NCBI GenBank assembly: GCA_963706785.1
Contig: CAVPNJ010000008.1
Coordinates: 1 to 64,000, forward strand
Length of the DNA: 64,000 nucleotides
DNA from: Pollutimonas sp963706785
GTDB lineage: Bacteria > Pseudomonadota > Gammaproteobacteria > Burkholderiales > Burkholderiaceae_B
Direction of reading: 5' to 3'
Below the pieces are notes generated by a model, which saw nothing but the letters and a program-made list of their open reading frames with translations, was not told where the DNA came from and did no database searches. Position numbers and translations under genes: made by a program. Shown here one piece after another: positions 17,799-25,554 of the stretch (position 1 is the stretch's first letter; each line of letters opens with the position of its first letter).

Positions 17799-18617
17799 AT
17801 GCCGATTATTATTGTCGTCGAGCCCCATCCCTTGCTTAGGCTCGGCATCCTGCAACTGCTATCAGACGTCACACCGGGCGTGCAGCTTGAAGGGACGGAC
17901 TACGCCCATCTTTCAGCCGAACATCCGAACTCGCGCGAATGCAATCTGTTGTTACTGTCTGTCTCGTCGATGGAAGACATCCACGAGCTTACGACAGCGG
18001 CAGACCGAGCTTATGCCCCGAAAGCCATATTGCTGCTATCGGAAAGCAGCGAAATGCCCAACTCGCTTAAAGGCCTGCCGAACTCTGTAGCTGGGTACGT
18101 TCCCAAGAACGTCCCTCCAGAGGTATTGCAGGCTTCGGTGCGACTGGTACTGGCGGGCGGAAGTTGCTTCCCGTTGCGGCCCAATGTCAGTAAGGTACCG
18201 CAGTCGCTCGTGCCGCTGTACGAACCGGTTAAATGGCCGCCACCTACCGAGAACAAAACCAAAGTCGCACCACCGGCAAACTCGGAATGTCAGATGCTGG
18301 GACTTACCCCACGGCAATACGAAGTATTGGTATTACTGGCGCGCGGCTATCCGATGAAAACGGTGGGACGGTATTTAAACATTTCGGTTGCGACAGCGAA
18401 AGCACACACCGAGACGTTGTATCAGCGTCTTGATGTCCACAACCGCAATGCGGCCGTTTATGCGGCGGTATCTCGCGGCGCTACCTTAGGATGGGCATCA
18501 ATCAGCGGGGCACAAAAGGCGTGCGCAGATATTCAAAAGCCACAGCCTGACGATCCGGCAGGCGATGAAAGCCGCCTTGCTGCACAGCCCCGGCAAAGCG
18601 CGGGAGCCCGGAGTTGA
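17799..18617 (+). CDS. LuxR-family regulator of the curli locus (CsgD-like)
   Basis: A 272-residue transcription factor with an N-terminal receiver-like domain (about residues 3-125) and a C-terminal LuxR helix-turn-helix (about 168-222: LTPRQYEVLVLLARGY...VATAKAHTETLYQRL). The receiver lacks the phosphate-accepting Asp: where LLxDxxMP is expected the sequence reads LLLLSVSSMED, and the acidic pair near the N-terminus is reduced to VVEPHP. This is also true of CsgD, the master regulator of curli. By position it is the likely activator of csgEFG-curlin-csgH. AGGA precedes the ATG, and a 290-base gap with its own promoter separates it from csgH. The C-terminal 40 residues are low-complexity and polar. 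Confidence 0.8.
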   Translation: MPIIIVVEPHPLLRLGILQLLSDVTPGVQLEGTDYAHLSAEHPNSRECNLLLLSVSSMEDIHELTTAADRAYAPKAILLLSESSEMPNSLKGLPNSVAGYVPKNVPPEVLQASVRLVLAGGSCFPLRPNVSKVPQSLVPLYEPVKWPPPTENKTKVAPPANSECQMLGLTPRQYEVLVLLARGYPMKTVGRYLNISVATAKAHTETLYQRLDVHNRNAAVYAAVSRGATLGWASISGAQKACADIQKPQPDDPAGDESRLAAQPRQSAGARS

Positions 18618-18626
18618 CATCGGCAA

Positions 18627-18652
18627 GCCAAGCCTGTTTTCAACAGGCTGGC
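18627..18652 (+). terminator. Hairpin after the curli regulator gene
   Basis: GCC-A-AGCCTGTT, loop TTC, AACAGGCT-GGC forms an 11-bp stem with one bulge, ten bases behind the regulator stop codon. No U-run follows, so it may be a weak or factor-assisted terminator. Confidence 0.45.
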
Positions 18653-18679
18653 AAGCCGCTTCCAACGAAATCCGACGCT

Positions 18680-19106
18680 TCAGGATTTAAGCGTGGCAAC
18701 CATAGTAATTTTGGCGTTAAGTAATTTAGAGACTGGGCACCCGGCTTTTGCCAGATTAGCGATTTCGTCAAATTTTTCCTGACTAGCCCCGGGAACTTCT
18801 CGCGACGACAGTCAAATGGCTTGAAGTAATCGCGAAACCGTCACCTACCTTTTCCAAGGTTACGGCGGCCTGCGTATCTATTTCGTCGGGCGTAAGCCCT
18901 GCCTCACCCAGCATTAGGGACAAGGCCATCGAAAAGCAGCCGGCATGAGCAGCGCCTATTAATTCTTCAGGGTTCGTTCCAGGGCCACTTTCGAACCTTC
19001 CCTTGGAGCCATACCCGGCATTATTCAGGGCTCCTGTCTCGGTAGATATAGTGCCCCCACCTTCCTTGAAACTGCCTCTCCATACCGCCGATCCTTTCTT
19101 GATCAT
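18680..19106 (-). pseudogene. osmC: OsmC-type organic peroxide reductase, frameshifted
   Basis: The N-terminal 107 residues in one frame match OsmC (KKGSAVWRGSFKEGGGTIST, AAHAGCFSMALSLML with the catalytic Cys). The frame is lost near 18797-18803 after SHLTVVAR, ending in SSRG and a stop. The remaining C-terminus is intact in another frame (EVPGASQEKFDEIANLAKAG, then CPVSKLLNAKITMVATLKS) and contains the second catalytic cysteine, with its own stop at 18680-18682. One base restores a normal-length protein of about 141 residues. OsmC is a thiol peroxidase for organic hydroperoxides. The break may be a sequence error or a recent mutation. Confidence 0.85.
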
Positions 19107-19187
19107 GACTTCTCCTTGAAGTTAAAAAACATTCCGCTTATACGCGGAACCAGTTCAACGGACCGTCGACAGCAAATGCGGTTAAGG

Positions 19188-19742
19188 TTAAAGCAGGCCC
19201 ATTTGCAAACGCGCCGGTTCGCTGATCATTTCGCGGCTCCAAGGTGGGTCCCAGACCAGATCCACCTTTACGTCGTCGACGCCATGTATAGATAGCAGCT
19301 TGCTACGTGCTTCATCGGCGATCATGGTTCCCATTCCACAGCCAGGTGCCGTGAGCGTCATTTGAACTTCGATGTGGAATCTATCATCGCCGGCCGGAAT
19401 GACTTTGCAGCTATAAACAAGCCCTAGATTCACGATATCGATCGGGATTTCGGGGTCGTAGCATGTTGCTAGCAGGCTCCATGCGGAATCTTCAACCGAC
19501 TGCGCTGTAGCGGGACCCTCTGGTACATGGATGGTTTCCTCGATCGGATCAAAACCCAGTGCGTCGCCGTCGACACCTTCGATTCGATATAAATTGCCCT
19601 CGACCACCACGGTGTAGCTGCCGCCCAATTGTTGGGTGATTGTCGCCGAACAACCTTCTTCAATGGTTACGGGGGAACCATAGGGTACCGTCACTGCCGG
19701 ACAGTCCCGGTTTACGATTACTTCTTGCCGTGCATAACTCAT
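19188..19742 (-). CDS. sufT: Fe-S assembly factor SufT (DUF59/MIP18 family)
   Basis: A 184-residue protein, last gene of the suf operon. The start MSYARQEVIVNRDCPAV is chosen over upstream in-frame codons because GAGG precedes it and it fits family length. The N-terminal 80 residues are a SufT-specific beta domain (TVPYGSPVTIEEG, TQQLGGSYTVVVEG). The C-terminal DUF59 domain has DPEIPIDIVNLGLVY and TLTAPGCGMG with the conserved cysteine. SufT proteins help Fe-S cluster maturation when demand is high. The gap behind sufU is ten bases. Confidence 0.92.
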   Translation of the reverse strand: MSYARQEVIVNRDCPAVTVPYGSPVTIEEGCSATITQQLGGSYTVVVEGNLYRIEGVDGDALGFDPIEETIHVPEGPATAQSVEDSAWSLLATCYDPEIPIDIVNLGLVYSCKVIPAGDDRFHIEVQMTLTAPGCGMGTMIADEARSKLLSIHGVDDVKVDLVWDPPWSREMISEPARLQMGLL

Positions 19743-19752
19743 GTTGCGCCTC

Positions 19753-20208
19753 TTACTCGGTACGTGCGGTATCCCTTGCCTGGATAATGGCATTATGCAA
19801 AGTGTGCCAGGCCAGCGTGGCGCACTTCACGCGGGCCGGAAATTCGCGAACTCCTGAAAGCACTTCGAGCTTGCCGAAATCGCGTCCTTCGGGATGGGAT
19901 TCGGTCAACATCACATGCATATCGTGGAACAGCGCCTCGACTTCGCTAATAGGTTTACCTTTCACGGCTTCAGTCATCAGCGATGCAGACGCCTTCGAAA
20001 TGGCGCAACCATGGCCAACAAAACTGGCCTCTTCGACAATCCCATCATGGATTTTCGCGTAAATCGTCAGTTGATCGCCACACAGTGGATTATGTCCGTC
20101 CGCAGTATGATTGGCATCCGTCATGGCGTGGAAATTTCGAGGGTGCCGGTTATGATCGAAGATCACCTCCTGGTATAGCTCGCGTAAATCACCGTACTGT
20201 TCAGTCAT
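19753..20208 (-). CDS. sufU: Fe-S scaffold/sulfur transfer protein SufU
   Basis: A 151-residue IscU-fold protein of the SufU type. The start MTEQYGDLRELYQEVIFDH overlaps the sufS stop by eight bases. The three conserved cysteines are in NPLCGDQ, GHGCAISKAS and RVKCATLAW; the SufU-type insert (ESHPEGRDFGKLEVLSGVRE) sits before the third. In Gram-positives SufU binds zinc and accepts sulfur from SufS; the same partnership is likely here because sufS is adjacent and there is no sufE. Confidence 0.93.
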   Translation of the reverse strand: MTEQYGDLRELYQEVIFDHNRHPRNFHAMTDANHTADGHNPLCGDQLTIYAKIHDGIVEEASFVGHGCAISKASASLMTEAVKGKPISEVEALFHDMHVMLTESHPEGRDFGKLEVLSGVREFPARVKCATLAWHTLHNAIIQARDTARTE

Positions 20209-21463
20209 TCGTGTGCCCCGTTCCAAACATTCTCTGTGCCTTCTTCAAACCAACGACTAAAGCCGCGATGTCGTCCTCGGTGTTATACAGTGCAAGCGAA
20301 GCACGCGCAGTACCCGGGATCCCGAAACGGGTCATCAATGGCATGGCGCAGTGGTGGCCGGCCCGAATTGCGACACCTTCCATATCGAGAATGGTGCCCA
20401 GGTCATGCGGGTGTATGCCGTCAACTAAAAATGACAGGATGCCAGCTTTATTGGCGGCCGTGCCTAGCATTTGAATACCGGGCAATAATGTCAATTGCTC
20501 CGTTGCCGAATCAAGCAGCGTCTGCTCATATGCAGCGATAGCCTCCAGACCAATGTCTTGCACATACTTTATGGCTGCATCCAGCCCTACGACCCCAGCA
20601 ATATTCGGAGTGCCGGCTTCAAAACGCTGCGGCGCATCAGCGAAGGTGCTGCCATCGAAGCTTACAGTGCGGATCATGTCGCCACCGCCCTGCCAAGGAG
20701 GCATGTCCTTCAAGATATCGTGACGCGCGTACAAGGCCCCGATACCGGTTGGCCCATATAGCTTGTGCCCTGAAAAGGCATAGAAATCACACCCCAATTT
20801 CTGGACATCAACGGTCTGGTGCGCCACTGCCTGGGCGCCGTCTACCAACACCAACGCACCTACTTGGTGGGCAAGCTCGACCATTTGGGAAATAGGATTG
20901 ATCGTGCCGAGAGCGTTTGAGATATGCGTGACGCCCACCAGCTTGGTGCGAGCATTAAGCAGAGCACGGTACGCATCCAAGTCAAGTTCGCCGCTGTCGG
21001 TGACGGGGACAACCCTAACCACTGCACCGGTTTGCTGCGCAAGCAGTTGCCAGGGCACAATGTTGGAATGATGCTCCATGCCTGTAAGGAGAATCTCGTC
21101 ACCCTCTTTCAAGACCGACCGGCCCCAACTGAAGGCGACCAGATTAATGGCTTCAGTCGTGCCGCGTGTAAATACTATTTCGTCAAGGCGCGCAGCATTC
21201 AGCAAACTACGCACGCGTTCACGGCCTTGTTCATACAAGTCGGTAGCATGCTGGGACAACCAATGCACGCCGCGATGAATATTTGCGTTCGAAAATTCGT
21301 AGTAGGCACGCTCGGCGTCAATGACTGCCCTAGGTTTCTGCGTAGTCGCCCCGTTATCCAGGTACACCAGCCGCCTTCCATGCACCTGTCTTGATAAAAT
21401 CGGGAAATCGGCCATCCGATTCAGGATGGTGGCATCCCGAGTAACAAGCAGCGGCGCGTTCAT
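20201..21463 (-). CDS. sufS: Cysteine desulfurase SufS
   Basis: A 420-residue PLP enzyme that takes sulfur from cysteine for the Suf machine. Landmarks are YLDNGATTQKPRAV near the N-terminus, FTRGTTEAINLVA, the PLP lysine in FSGHKLYGPTGIG, and the active-site cysteine in RAGHHCAMPLM. All are intact and the length is normal. Its start overlaps the sufD stop and its end overlaps sufU, showing tight coupling in the operon. Confidence 0.95.
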   Translation of the reverse strand: MNAPLLVTRDATILNRMADFPILSRQVHGRRLVYLDNGATTQKPRAVIDAERAYYEFSNANIHRGVHWLSQHATDLYEQGRERVRSLLNAARLDEIVFTRGTTEAINLVAFSWGRSVLKEGDEILLTGMEHHSNIVPWQLLAQQTGAVVRVVPVTDSGELDLDAYRALLNARTKLVGVTHISNALGTINPISQMVELAHQVGALVLVDGAQAVAHQTVDVQKLGCDFYAFSGHKLYGPTGIGALYARHDILKDMPPWQGGGDMIRTVSFDGSTFADAPQRFEAGTPNIAGVVGLDAAIKYVQDIGLEAIAAYEQTLLDSATEQLTLLPGIQMLGTAANKAGILSFLVDGIHPHDLGTILDMEGVAIRAGHHCAMPLMTRFGIPGTARASLALYNTEDDIAALVVGLKKAQRMFGTGHTND

Positions 21464-22767
21464 GCAAGCTCTCCCAAACTAGTACCACCCGGCAACAGCG
21501 CCCGAATCGCGTAAGCGACACGCTGACGCAACGATGGCAATTCAATGCGTTCAAGAGCCTGAGCCGCAAAAGCGTAGGTCAGAATATTGCGTGCATGGAC
21601 TTCATCCAGTCCGCGAGCCCGCAAATAAAACAAGCTGTTTTCATCGATCTGGCCCACTGTTGCGCCGTGTGCGCACTTGACGTCGTCTGCGTAAATTTCC
21701 AGCTCTGGCCGTGCATCAGCTTTGGCCATGCGTGACAGCAGCAAGCTATCGGACCGCTGCACTGCATCGGTTCCATCGGCTCCCGGGGAGACAAGAATGC
21801 GGCCACCGAATACGCCGCGCGCCATATCAGTGAGGATGCCGCGATAATATTCCCGGCTCACGCCATGCGGCTGCGCATGGCCGATTACGGTATGGTGGTC
21901 GACATGGCGTCGCCCATCGACATAATACAAACCATTCAGCAAGGTCTCGCACCGCTGTCCGCCGAACGTGGTGGCGATTTCATGACGCGCCAGCCTGGCA
22001 CCAAACGACATCGAGTGAGAGTTAAACACCGAGCTTTTGCCTTGTTCGACGTCGAGAGCACCCAAATGGAAAGCCTGCTCGCTTTCTTGCTGAAGCTTTA
22101 CGTGCGTGATCCGGGCATCCGCCGCCAGCTTGGCGCGCGTCACGGTATTGGTAAGCGTAGCGCTGTTGCCATGCCCTACATAATGTTCAATGATAGTGGC
22201 TTGAGAATTGGCGTCGGCACTAATCAGGTTACGTGGGAAACTCGCAGATTGCGCACTGGCGGCTATAAATAGCAGGTGCACTGGCTGTTCCAGCACTACG
22301 CCGCGGCCCAGCCGAATGAAAGCCCCATCAGAGACCAATGCAAGATTTAACGCAGCCGTGCTCGATCCTAGAAGCTCGGTGCCAAAGCCGTCTTGCACTT
22401 CATCGGGCGAATCCACCAAAGCCTGAAGCAAACTACCCATTTGTGCGCCGGCGGGCAATTCGCCTATGTCTGAGAGCTCGGGCTTGTATTTGCCATCTAC
22501 AAACACTAGCCAATGCCCCGATTCACCCTGGCGAACTTCCTGCACTAAAGCGGTCGTAGAAACTTCATTGACTGGCAGAAAAGTTTGTTGCTCAAGTGTA
22601 GCGAGCGAAGTATGACGCCAGCTTTCAAGTTTGGGAGTGGGCCAACCTTCGGCCGCGAAACGGTCTATGGCTCGTTTACGCATGGCCGCAAGCCAAGGGA
22701 CGTTAGCACCGCCCAAACCCGGCTCGCGAGCCGCGAAATCGGCCACCCAGGTTTCTGCCTTGCTCAT
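21460..22767 (-). CDS. sufD: Fe-S cluster assembly protein SufD
   Basis: A 435-residue partner of SufB in the SufBCD scaffold. The start MSKAETWVADFAAREPG is chosen because its ATG overlaps the sufC stop (ATGA). The family region is visible as PKLESWRHTSLATLEQQ, LFGAR-like FGARLARHEIATTFGG, and GRHVDHHTVIGHAQPHGVSREYYRGIL (seen in part), with GGRILVSPGADGTDAVQ and EIYADDVKCAHGATVGQ towards the end. It is undamaged, in contrast to sufC and sufB beside it. Confidence 0.93.
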   Translation of the reverse strand: MSKAETWVADFAAREPGLGGANVPWLAAMRKRAIDRFAAEGWPTPKLESWRHTSLATLEQQTFLPVNEVSTTALVQEVRQGESGHWLVFVDGKYKPELSDIGELPAGAQMGSLLQALVDSPDEVQDGFGTELLGSSTAALNLALVSDGAFIRLGRGVVLEQPVHLLFIAASAQSASFPRNLISADANSQATIIEHYVGHGNSATLTNTVTRAKLAADARITHVKLQQESEQAFHLGALDVEQGKSSVFNSHSMSFGARLARHEIATTFGGQRCETLLNGLYYVDGRRHVDHHTVIGHAQPHGVSREYYRGILTDMARGVFGGRILVSPGADGTDAVQRSDSLLLSRMAKADARPELEIYADDVKCAHGATVGQIDENSLFYLRARGLDEVHARNILTYAFAAQALERIELPSLRQRVAYAIRALLPGGTSLGELA

Positions 22768-23536
22768 GCCGCAGCCCCTTTCTGGGCTGGTGCCGGTTCG
22801 CCAATCCAACCATAACCGCGCTCTTCCAGCTCGAGCGCCAGTTCTCGGCCGCCAGAACGAACGATTTTCCCGCCAGACAAAACATGCACGAAATCAGGGA
22901 CAATGTAGTCGAGCAAACGCTGATAATGCGTAATGACGACAAGCGCACGGTCGGGCGAACGAAGACGATTGACGCCATCGGCAACAACTTTTAGCGCGTC
23001 GATATCAAGACCTGAATCGGTTTCGTCGAGTATGGCGAGCTTGGGCTCAAGCAAGGTCATTTGCAGGATTTCATTGCGCTTTTTCTCGCCGCCCGAAAAG
23101 CCCTCATTCACCGAACGATACAAAAACTCTTCCTTCATGCCCACCGCTTTCATCTCGGTTTTGACACGCTTAAGGAAATCCATCGCGTCAAGCTCGGGCA
23201 ATCCTTGGTGGCGCCGGACGGCATTGACTGCAGCTTTCAGAAAATACGCGTTCGACACGCCGGGAATTTCAATCGGATACTGAAACGCCAGGAATAGTCC
23301 GGAGCGAGCACGCTCTTCGATGGACATCGCCAGCAGGTCCTGGCCCATCCAGTCAACGGTACCGCTTTCTACTGTGTAAGGTTTCGCGTCCTGCCAGCAC
23401 TTGCGACAGCGTGCTTTTGCCGGATCCGTTCGGGCCCATGATCGCGTGCACTTCGCCGGCGTTTACCTGTCAGGTTCAAGCCACGCAAAATAGCCTTGTT
23501 TTCAACCGATGCGTGTAAATCTTTAATATTCAGCAT
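22764..23536 (-). pseudogene. sufC: Fe-S assembly ATPase SufC, two frame breaks in this sequence
   Basis: The ATG at 23534-23536 follows GGAGAAAA and begins MLNIKDLHASVENKAILRG. The frame then breaks near 23466 (one extra base after LRGLNLT) and again near 23378 (one extra base after AGRET). In between, another frame encodes the Walker A block EVHAIMGPNGSGKST and LSQVLAGRE. From 23348 the protein continues cleanly to its end with FSGGEKKRNEI (signature), LAILDETDSGLDIDAL (Walker B) and VITHYQRLLDYI. Removing two bases gives a normal SufC of about 256 residues. Such conservation argues that the gene is functional and the breaks are sequence errors. Confidence 0.88.
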
Positions 23537-23549
23537 TGCTTTTTTCTCC

Positions 23550-24997
23550 TTAACCTACGCTGCCTTCAAGGCTTACGCCGAGCAGATTCTGTGCTTCGAC
23601 TGCAAATTCCATGGGCAATTCCTTGAAAACTTCCTTACAGAATCCGTTCACTATCATGGAAACGGCATCCTCCGCCGGTCAGGCCGCGTTGCATGGCATA
23701 AAACAATTGATCTTCGCCGATCCGCGAGGCCGTCGCTTCGTGCTCGACGCTGGCAGTCGGGTTCTGAACTTCGATAGTGGGGAAAGTGTGAGCCGCACAG
23801 CGTTTGCCGATCAACAAGGAATCGCACTGCGTGAAGTTGCGTGCGTTCTCTGCCTTGGGAGTCATGCGCACCAGACCGCGATAGGTGTTGCTGCCATGGC
23901 CGGCCGATATACCCTTCGAAATGATGGTGCTGCGCGTATTACGGCCCATGTGTATCATCTTGGAGCCCGTATCGGCCTGTTGCCTGTGGTTGCTGAGTGC
24001 GACCGAATAAAATTCGCCGGTGGAGTCGTCTCCGCGCAGAATGACGCTGGGATACTTCCAGGTGATCGCCGATCCCGTTTCGACTTGAGTCCACGAAATG
24101 CGCGACCGCGCTCCGCGACAGTCGCCGCGCTTCGTAACGAAATTGTAGATGCCGCCCTTGCCGTCTTTATCGCCCGGATACCAATTCTGCACAGTGGAGT
24201 ATTTGATGCGCGCGTCGTCCAGCGCGACCAGCTCGACTACAGCGGCATGCAACTGGTTTTCGTCGCGCATCGGCGCCGTACAGCCCTCTAGATAGCTGAC
24301 CGAAGCGCCCTCGTCTGCGATGATAAGGGTACGTTCGAATTGGCCGGTATCCTGAGCGTTGATTCGGAAATAGGTCGAGAGCTCCATGGGACATCGCACG
24401 CCTTTCGGGATGTATACGAACGACCCATCTGAAAATACGGCGGAATTCAGTGCCGCATAATAGTTATCGGCGGTTGGAACCACCGTTCCAAGATATTTGC
24501 GTACGAGTTCAGGGTGCTCTCGGACCGCCTCGGAGAACGAACAGAAAATGACTCCGACTTCGGCAAGCTGTTTACGAAAGGTGGTGGCAACTGATACAGA
24601 ATCGAAAACGGCATCGACCGCCACACCCGCCAAGCGCGCACGTTCGTGCAGGGGAACGCCCAGTTTTTCGTACGTACGCAACAATTCGGGATCGACTTCG
24701 TCAAGACTTTTAGGGCCCGTCTTTTTTCTTCGGACGCCGAATAGTAGCTAATGTCTTGAAAATCGATTCGAGGAAAGCTGACCTGTGCCCACTCGGGCAG
24801 GCCATGGTCAGCCAATGACGGTATGCGGCAAGACGCCATTCGAGCATGAATTCGGGCTCGCCTTTTTTGGCCGACAGCAGACGTATGGTGTCCTCGGACA
24901 ATCCTTTGGGTATGGTGTCGGACTCTATGTCGGTGACAAATCCGGCCGAGTACTCACGGTCGAGGAAAGAGTCACGATGGTCGGTTACGGTATTCAT
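23550..24997 (-). pseudogene. sufB: Fe-S scaffold protein SufB, four frame breaks in this sequence
   Basis: The start MNTVTDHRDSFLDREYSAG is at 24997. The frame is lost near 24800 (after AYRHWLTM), 24734 (after YYSA), 24712 (after KKKDGP) and 23675 (after QRGLT); each piece in the proper frame is recognisable SufB. Expected blocks found are PEWAQVSFPRIDFQDISYYS, LLRTYEKLGVPLHERARL, GVRCPMELSTYFRINAQDTG, FERTLIIADEGASVSYLEG and, at the end, VNGFCKEVFKELPMEFAVEA. The true stop is at 23550-23552, 14 bases before sufC. With the four corrections the length is close to the normal 480 residues. Confidence 0.88.
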
Positions 24998-25492
24998 TCT
25001 GGAAAGCTCCATGTCGTTGACTGTAGCGCTCGAGTCGGACCTTTGATTCTGGGCAAAGGTCGCGCAAGCAGCGGAAATTCATTGGGGTAGGACTTAGCAT
25101 GTCGGCCACGCTGACGTCTTCTAGCGTGCGGCGGATAATCGAGTTGATTCGTTGCCAGTTGCTGCGTATGTGGCAGCCAGCCTCGACGCTGCAGGCCCCT
25201 GGCATCGAGGCACATTCGGTCAGGCCAAATGGCTGTTCTTCGAGCGCGTCTATGATGTGGGCCAGGTTGATTTCATGAGGTGGCCGCGCCAATACGTAGC
25301 CGCCACGTGCGCCGCGACTGCTTACCACCAAATGATGTTGACCGAGCATCTTGAGTACTTTGCTTACGATCGGCTGGCCTAACTCCAAGCGTTACGGCAA
25401 GATCCGCCGCACTGAAGACACGCGGCGGGTGAGCCGGCCATGTGGGTCAGCACCAAAGTGCCGTAATCGATGATTTTGCTGATACGCAGCAT
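24994..25492 (-). pseudogene. Rrf2-family regulator of the suf operon, frame breaks in this sequence
   Basis: The first gene of the suf operon. The ATG at 25490-25492 begins MLRISKIIDYGTLVLTHMAG. Breaks near 25430 and 25388 shift the frame within SPARVFSAADLAVTLELGQP, after which the winged helix continues as IVSKVLKMLGQHHLVVSSRG and ARGGYVLARPPHEI. Three cysteines that can hold an Fe-S cluster are present (TECASMPGACSVEAGCHI), as in IscR/SufR-type sensors. The C-terminus is uncertain. The main frame stays open to 24972 inside sufB, whereas a shift near 25083 would end it at a TGA overlapping the sufB ATG. It is the likely repressor acting at the palindrome at 25522-25546. Confidence 0.8.
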
Positions 25493-25521
25493 CCTGCGGA
25501 CTCCGGATTTGCTCGCTATTC

Positions 25522-25553
25522 ATATAGTACTATTTTGGTACTATATTAGTCAA
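25522..25553 (-). promoter_or_regulatory. suf operon promoter with Rrf2-type operator
   Basis: A perfect palindrome, ATATAGTAC-N7-GTACTATAT, occupies 25522-25546 (25 bp). On the minus strand a promoter overlaps it: -35 TTGACT at 25548-25553 and -10 TACTAT at 25524-25529, spaced 18 bp. The start codon of the Rrf2 regulator is about 30 bases downstream. The operator's length and its ATA...ACT...TAT outline resemble the 25-bp IscR type 1 site, though several positions differ. It is best read as the site through which the regulator senses cluster supply. Confidence 0.75.
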
Positions 25554-25554
25554 T

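Noticed and set aside
23611..24291. 226-codon plus-strand frame opposite sufB
   Set aside because: The opposite strand encodes conserved SufB segments; this frame shows no family features.
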